Of a DNA stretch of 64,000 nucleotides, positions 61,434 to 64,000 are shown piece by piece. The position numbers and the translations under genes were made by a program. Every line of letters starts with the position of its first letter. The stretch's first letter is position 1. Below the pieces are notes generated by a model. That model was not told the DNA's origin. It was given only the letters and a program-made list of their open reading frames with translations, and searched no databases. The DNA is from an uncultured Dorea sp. GTDB taxonomy: Bacteria; Bacillota; Clostridia; Lachnospirales; Lachnospiraceae. Where the stretch lies: NCBI GenBank assembly GCA_910585725.1, contig CAJUFA010000005.1, positions 75,630 through 139,629 of the forward strand, given 5' to 3'.

Positions 61434-62015
61434 TTATAAACATCTATATTCTTCCATAGTATTTATATTCCGAAGCATCCTGCACAGTCTTTCATTCCCC
61501 GAAATATCCACATACAAGATATCAAGCCTGTCCAACGCCTTTCTAAGGCGATACTCTCCTGCCTCAATTTGCTCTTTCAGAATCACGCCTATCTGCTTAC
61601 GATAAATTGCAGCCAGTGGATGAAACTTCCCATTTCCAATCGGTACGATACCATCTGCAGTCCGTCCCCTCTCAGTCTCTCTTCTTTCCATCTCCTGCAT
61701 CAAAAAATGATATAATTCAATCCCCAGCAGCGGCATGTCGCAGGCTGCAGCCATGATGTATGTACTCCCTTTCTCCACGCATCCGGCATGCAGACCGCCG
61801 ATCGGGCCACAGCCTGGATATATGTCTTTGATAATTCTGCATCCTTCAAATTCTCTGTATATTTCTTCTCCGTAAGAAATCAAAACAGTATCCGCTTCCT
61901 CTTTGAACACCTCAATCATATGTTCTAAAAAAGACTTGCCCTGGTATACTAACCCTCCCTTATATTTTCTTTCCATTCTCCTGCTTTTTCCGCCTGCCAG
62001 TATTAACCCATCCAT
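61434..62015 (-). CDS. mobA: molybdenum cofactor guanylyltransferase
   Basis: Attaches GMP to molybdopterin to form the MGD cofactor. The 193-aa protein has the nucleotidyltransferase N-terminus LILAGGKSRRMERKYKG, PGCGPIGGLHAG and MAAACDMPLLG (metal-binding Asp). Slightly shorter than E. coli MobA but complete; HPLAAIYRK is the usual late motif. No other moco gene is in the window. GTGAGGATC precedes the ATG. Confidence 0.88.
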   Translation of the reverse strand: MDGLILAGGKSRRMERKYKGGLVYQGKSFLEHMIEVFKEEADTVLISYGEEIYREFEGCRIIKDIYPGCGPIGGLHAGCVEKGSTYIMAAACDMPLLGIELYHFLMQEMERRETERGRTADGIVPIGNGKFHPLAAIYRKQIGVILKEQIEAGEYRLRKALDRLDILYVDISGNERLCRMLRNINTMEEYRCL

Positions 62016-62094
62016 CGACAGATCCTCACTTTCGCCATCTGCTTTTCACGCCGCCGGACATATTCTTACCCATTAAGACATCGACGCCGGCGGA

Positions 62095-63471
62095 TCAGAT
62101 CGCTTTCTCACGCCATTTCCCTTTTTTATAGAAGAAACTCGTAATAATCGCGCCCAATACCCATGAAACCAGGAGCGATATGTAGATACTCTCCCTACGT
62201 CCTCCCGGAAACTGCTCGCTTCTTGTCAGATAAACCAGACCATAAGCGATGGGTACTCGAAGGAAGATAGTCATAACAATCGAGATCCACATAGGCGTTA
62301 TAGTATCACCGGCGCCGCGCATAACGCCTGACAGGCTCTGTATGATCGCCATCGCAATATAGCCGACCGCCAGAATCCGCATCATATTCATACTAAGAGT
62401 CACCAGATCTGCCGTATTCGTAAATATTGCCATCAGATGCCTTCCAAACACCAGAATCAGCGCCGTTATCGTCGCCGAGAAACCAATTGCCATCAGAGTC
62501 CCCTGCTTTGCCCCCTGCGACACACGATCATAAGCTCTTGCTCCCACGTTCTGTCCCGCATAAGTCGTCATAGCCGTTCCGAACGAAAAATTCGGCAGCA
62601 TAGCAAATCCGTCTACGCGCATCACAATAACATTAGATGCAATGAACTGCTCGCCGAAGCTGTTAGTCAGCGACTGTACAACCAGCATCGCCATAGACAT
62701 AATTGCCTGCGTTACTCCGGAAGGAACTCCCAGCCGAATAATATTCATTCCGTGGCGGTCGGTCAAGCGGAAATACGACTTCTTAAAATCAAATAAATCC
62801 TTCATCCGCATCAGCTTTAGAAGACATAATACCGCTGAAATGGCCTGGGCAATCACAGTAGCCAACGCCACTCCGCCGACTCCCATGTCAAAACGTATCA
62901 CGAACACCAGATCCAGGATAATATTCAGCACGCTTGACACAATTAGATACAGAAGAGCCGATATTGAATCTCCAAGCCCTCTTAAGATACCGCTGAGAAT
63001 GTTGTAAAATGCCAATCCTGATATTCCCAGAAACAGAATCCGAAGATAAGAGGTACACCAGTCGAGAATACTCTCCGGCGTCTTTAAAAGTATCAGAAGC
63101 GGTCTCGCAACCACCGTCGCCATCACCATAATAATAACAGAAGAGATAGCCGTCAGCACGATACTGTTGGCAATCGAGATTGACAGATCTTCCCTCTTCC
63201 TTGCGCCAAAATACTGGGATACCATAATACTGGCCCCCACACTAATCCCGATAAAGAGGACGATCAGCAGATTTAGGATAGGCCCGGCGCTTCCGACAGC
63301 CGCAAGCGCATTATCCCCCACATAATTCCCTACCACCACACTGTCCACCGTATTATACAGCTGCTGCGCGATATTTCCAATCAGCATCGGCACAGTGAAT
63401 AGAAGAATATCCTCCCATGGCTTTCCTACCGTCATATCTACCGGAGCAAATAATTTCTTTAATGCATTCAT
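62095..63471 (-). CDS. MATE-family efflux transporter
   Basis: A 458-aa membrane protein with about twelve hydrophobic segments in two halves, MatE (PF01554) type: LIGNIAQQLYNTVDSVVVGNYVG at the start, SVGASIMVSQYFGARK, and TAMTTYAGQNVGARAYDRVSQG in the second half, the typical matching motif. It exports cationic drugs or metabolites using Na+ or H+. AGGAGGGG precedes the ATG. The upstream region holds nested inverted repeats that could lie in its leader. Confidence 0.93.
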   Translation of the reverse strand: MNALKKLFAPVDMTVGKPWEDILLFTVPMLIGNIAQQLYNTVDSVVVGNYVGDNALAAVGSAGPILNLLIVLFIGISVGASIMVSQYFGARKREDLSISIANSIVLTAISSVIIMVMATVVARPLLILLKTPESILDWCTSYLRILFLGISGLAFYNILSGILRGLGDSISALLYLIVSSVLNIILDLVFVIRFDMGVGGVALATVIAQAISAVLCLLKLMRMKDLFDFKKSYFRLTDRHGMNIIRLGVPSGVTQAIMSMAMLVVQSLTNSFGEQFIASNVIVMRVDGFAMLPNFSFGTAMTTYAGQNVGARAYDRVSQGAKQGTLMAIGFSATITALILVFGRHLMAIFTNTADLVTLSMNMMRILAVGYIAMAIIQSLSGVMRGAGDTITPMWISIVMTIFLRVPIAYGLVYLTRSEQFPGGRRESIYISLLVSWVLGAIITSFFYKKGKWREKAI

Positions 63472-63531
63472 ATTTTCCCCTCCTGGTTACAAACTCTCCC
63501 GGAAAATATTCCGAGAGTACTCTGGCATACC

Positions 63532-63675
63532 GTACCGTTCATTTTCACCAACCAACACAGAATGTATTTTCCATCTGCAAGGCGGCTAAACGAGGCGATA
63601 CGGCGGCATCGTCGATTAAAGTCAACGCAGCAGATGGAAATTCAGGCCAGTTATTTGGCGAAATATGAACGGTAC
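63532..63675. repeat. nested inverted-repeat element (144 nt), upstream of the MATE gene
   Basis: Outer arms GTACCGTTCAT (63532-63542) and ATGAACGGTAC (63665-63675) are perfect, and pairing continues inward with few mismatches. Inner arms TTTCCATCTGC (63568-63578) and GCAGATGGAAA (63630-63640) are also perfect, and the centre can form GGCGAT ... ATCG. So the whole piece folds as one long hairpin with nested stems. No ORF is conserved in it. Confidence 0.7.
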
Positions 63676-63694
63676 AGTACACCACTACATCGAA

Positions 63695-63834
63695 AATAAA
63701 TAATTGCTATATTCATGCATGATATGCTTTTGAAAGTGCAGGACAAAAAACGTAAGTATAGCGGGCTGTGCTGTGACTTTTTGTCCTGTGCTATCGGAAG
63801 CATAGACAAGTGAAGATGGCAATTATTATTTATT
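63695..63834. repeat. second nested inverted-repeat element (140 nt)
   Basis: Outer arms 63695-63707 (AATAAATAATTGC) and 63819-63834 (GCAATTATTATTTATT) pair with one 3-nt bulge. Inner arms CAGGACAAAAA (63739-63749) and TTTTTGTCCTG (63778-63788) are perfect with a 28-nt loop. The piece between 63472 and 64000 has no gene; these two elements and the edge hairpin are what I see in it. Confidence 0.65.
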
Positions 63835-63956
63835 CAATATACTAATGATTCAATATATTAGCTACCTGTATATCTGTTATATCACAAAATATATATTTTG
63901 TCTTCATAGAGATGCAATTTTGTAATTTCTTTTTAAATCTTCGGCTTCTAATCACC

Positions 63957-63979
63957 AACCCCCACTTCAAGTGGGGGTT
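63957..63979. repeat. strong hairpin at the window's right edge, possible IS200/IS605 end
   Basis: AACCCCCACTT-C-AAGTGGGGGTT is an almost perfect hairpin; GAAAAACGCCCCCAAGGGCT follows to the window end. Such a pair resembles the hairpin ends of IS200/IS605 elements, but it could equally be a terminator. The decisive sequence lies outside the window. Confidence 0.4.
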
Positions 63980-64000
63980 TGAAAAACGCCCCCAAGGGCT

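Overview
The window looks like a chromosomal segment of a Lachnospiraceae-type Clostridia (low/mid-GC Firmicutes). The supports are a class III fructose-1,6-bisphosphatase, a class B sortase, an LCP protein, long-form HPF, TypA, a eukaryote-type HisA, strong GGAGG ribosome sites, sigma-A-type promoters and TTG/GTG starts. No rRNA or tRNA gene was seen. The species cannot be fixed from sequence alone.

Layout. (1) 1-28.2 kb is conserved core. It holds a lipoprotein/DJ-1 pair, a CYTH protein and an XRE regulator. Next is a tightly overlapping minus-strand block secA-prfB-hom-apgM-lysC: protein export, release factor 2 with a programmed frameshift, and aspartate-family amino acid synthesis. Then come an orphan HisA, a DUF349-like repeat protein, an LCP-sortase B-sortase substrate operon, fbp, dapB, dapA, an SSB-like protein, typA-PAP2-PsiE-like, hpf, a YigZ-family gene and a class A PBP. 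(2) 28.2-55.6 kb is an accessory, defence-rich island. It holds a two-gene unit of a 1545-aa Sacsin-like ATPase with a NOV_C/DUF3883 end plus a Mod-like DNA methyltransferase; a 'cargo' stretch (DUF3788, HD hydrolase, DUF4180 remnant, three DUF3795 Cys-rich proteins, a SAM methyltransferase); a degraded IS3-family element beside a broken gene; and an eight-gene minus-strand operon. That operon reads XRE regulator - 991-aa unknown - BrxP (PAPS reductase/ferredoxin/DUF4007) - BrxC - PglZ - BrxL - 66-aa Cys protein - cysteine desulfurase, which is a type 4 BREX with an added sulfur-donor module. (3) 55.6-64 kb returns to core: rlmD, a NYN-OST-HTH protein, a small membrane protein, pcrA, mobA and a MATE exporter. 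It ends in 0.5 kb of nested inverted repeats and a strong hairpin at the window edge.

How the genes work together. hom, the phosphoglycerate-mutase-like gene (proposed homoserine kinase) and lysC share one transcript, while dapA and dapB lie elsewhere in the window, so the branch to threonine and lysine is largely visible here. LCP, sortase B and a secreted SPRTG protein form a cell-surface unit. In the island, cysteine desulfurase could supply sulfur to BrxP, which carries a DndC-like ATP-pyrophosphatase motif. With BrxC, PglZ and BrxL this suggests a phosphorothioate-linked BREX. The Sacsin/NOV_C-methyltransferase pair may be a separate restriction-like system that I cannot match to a named one.
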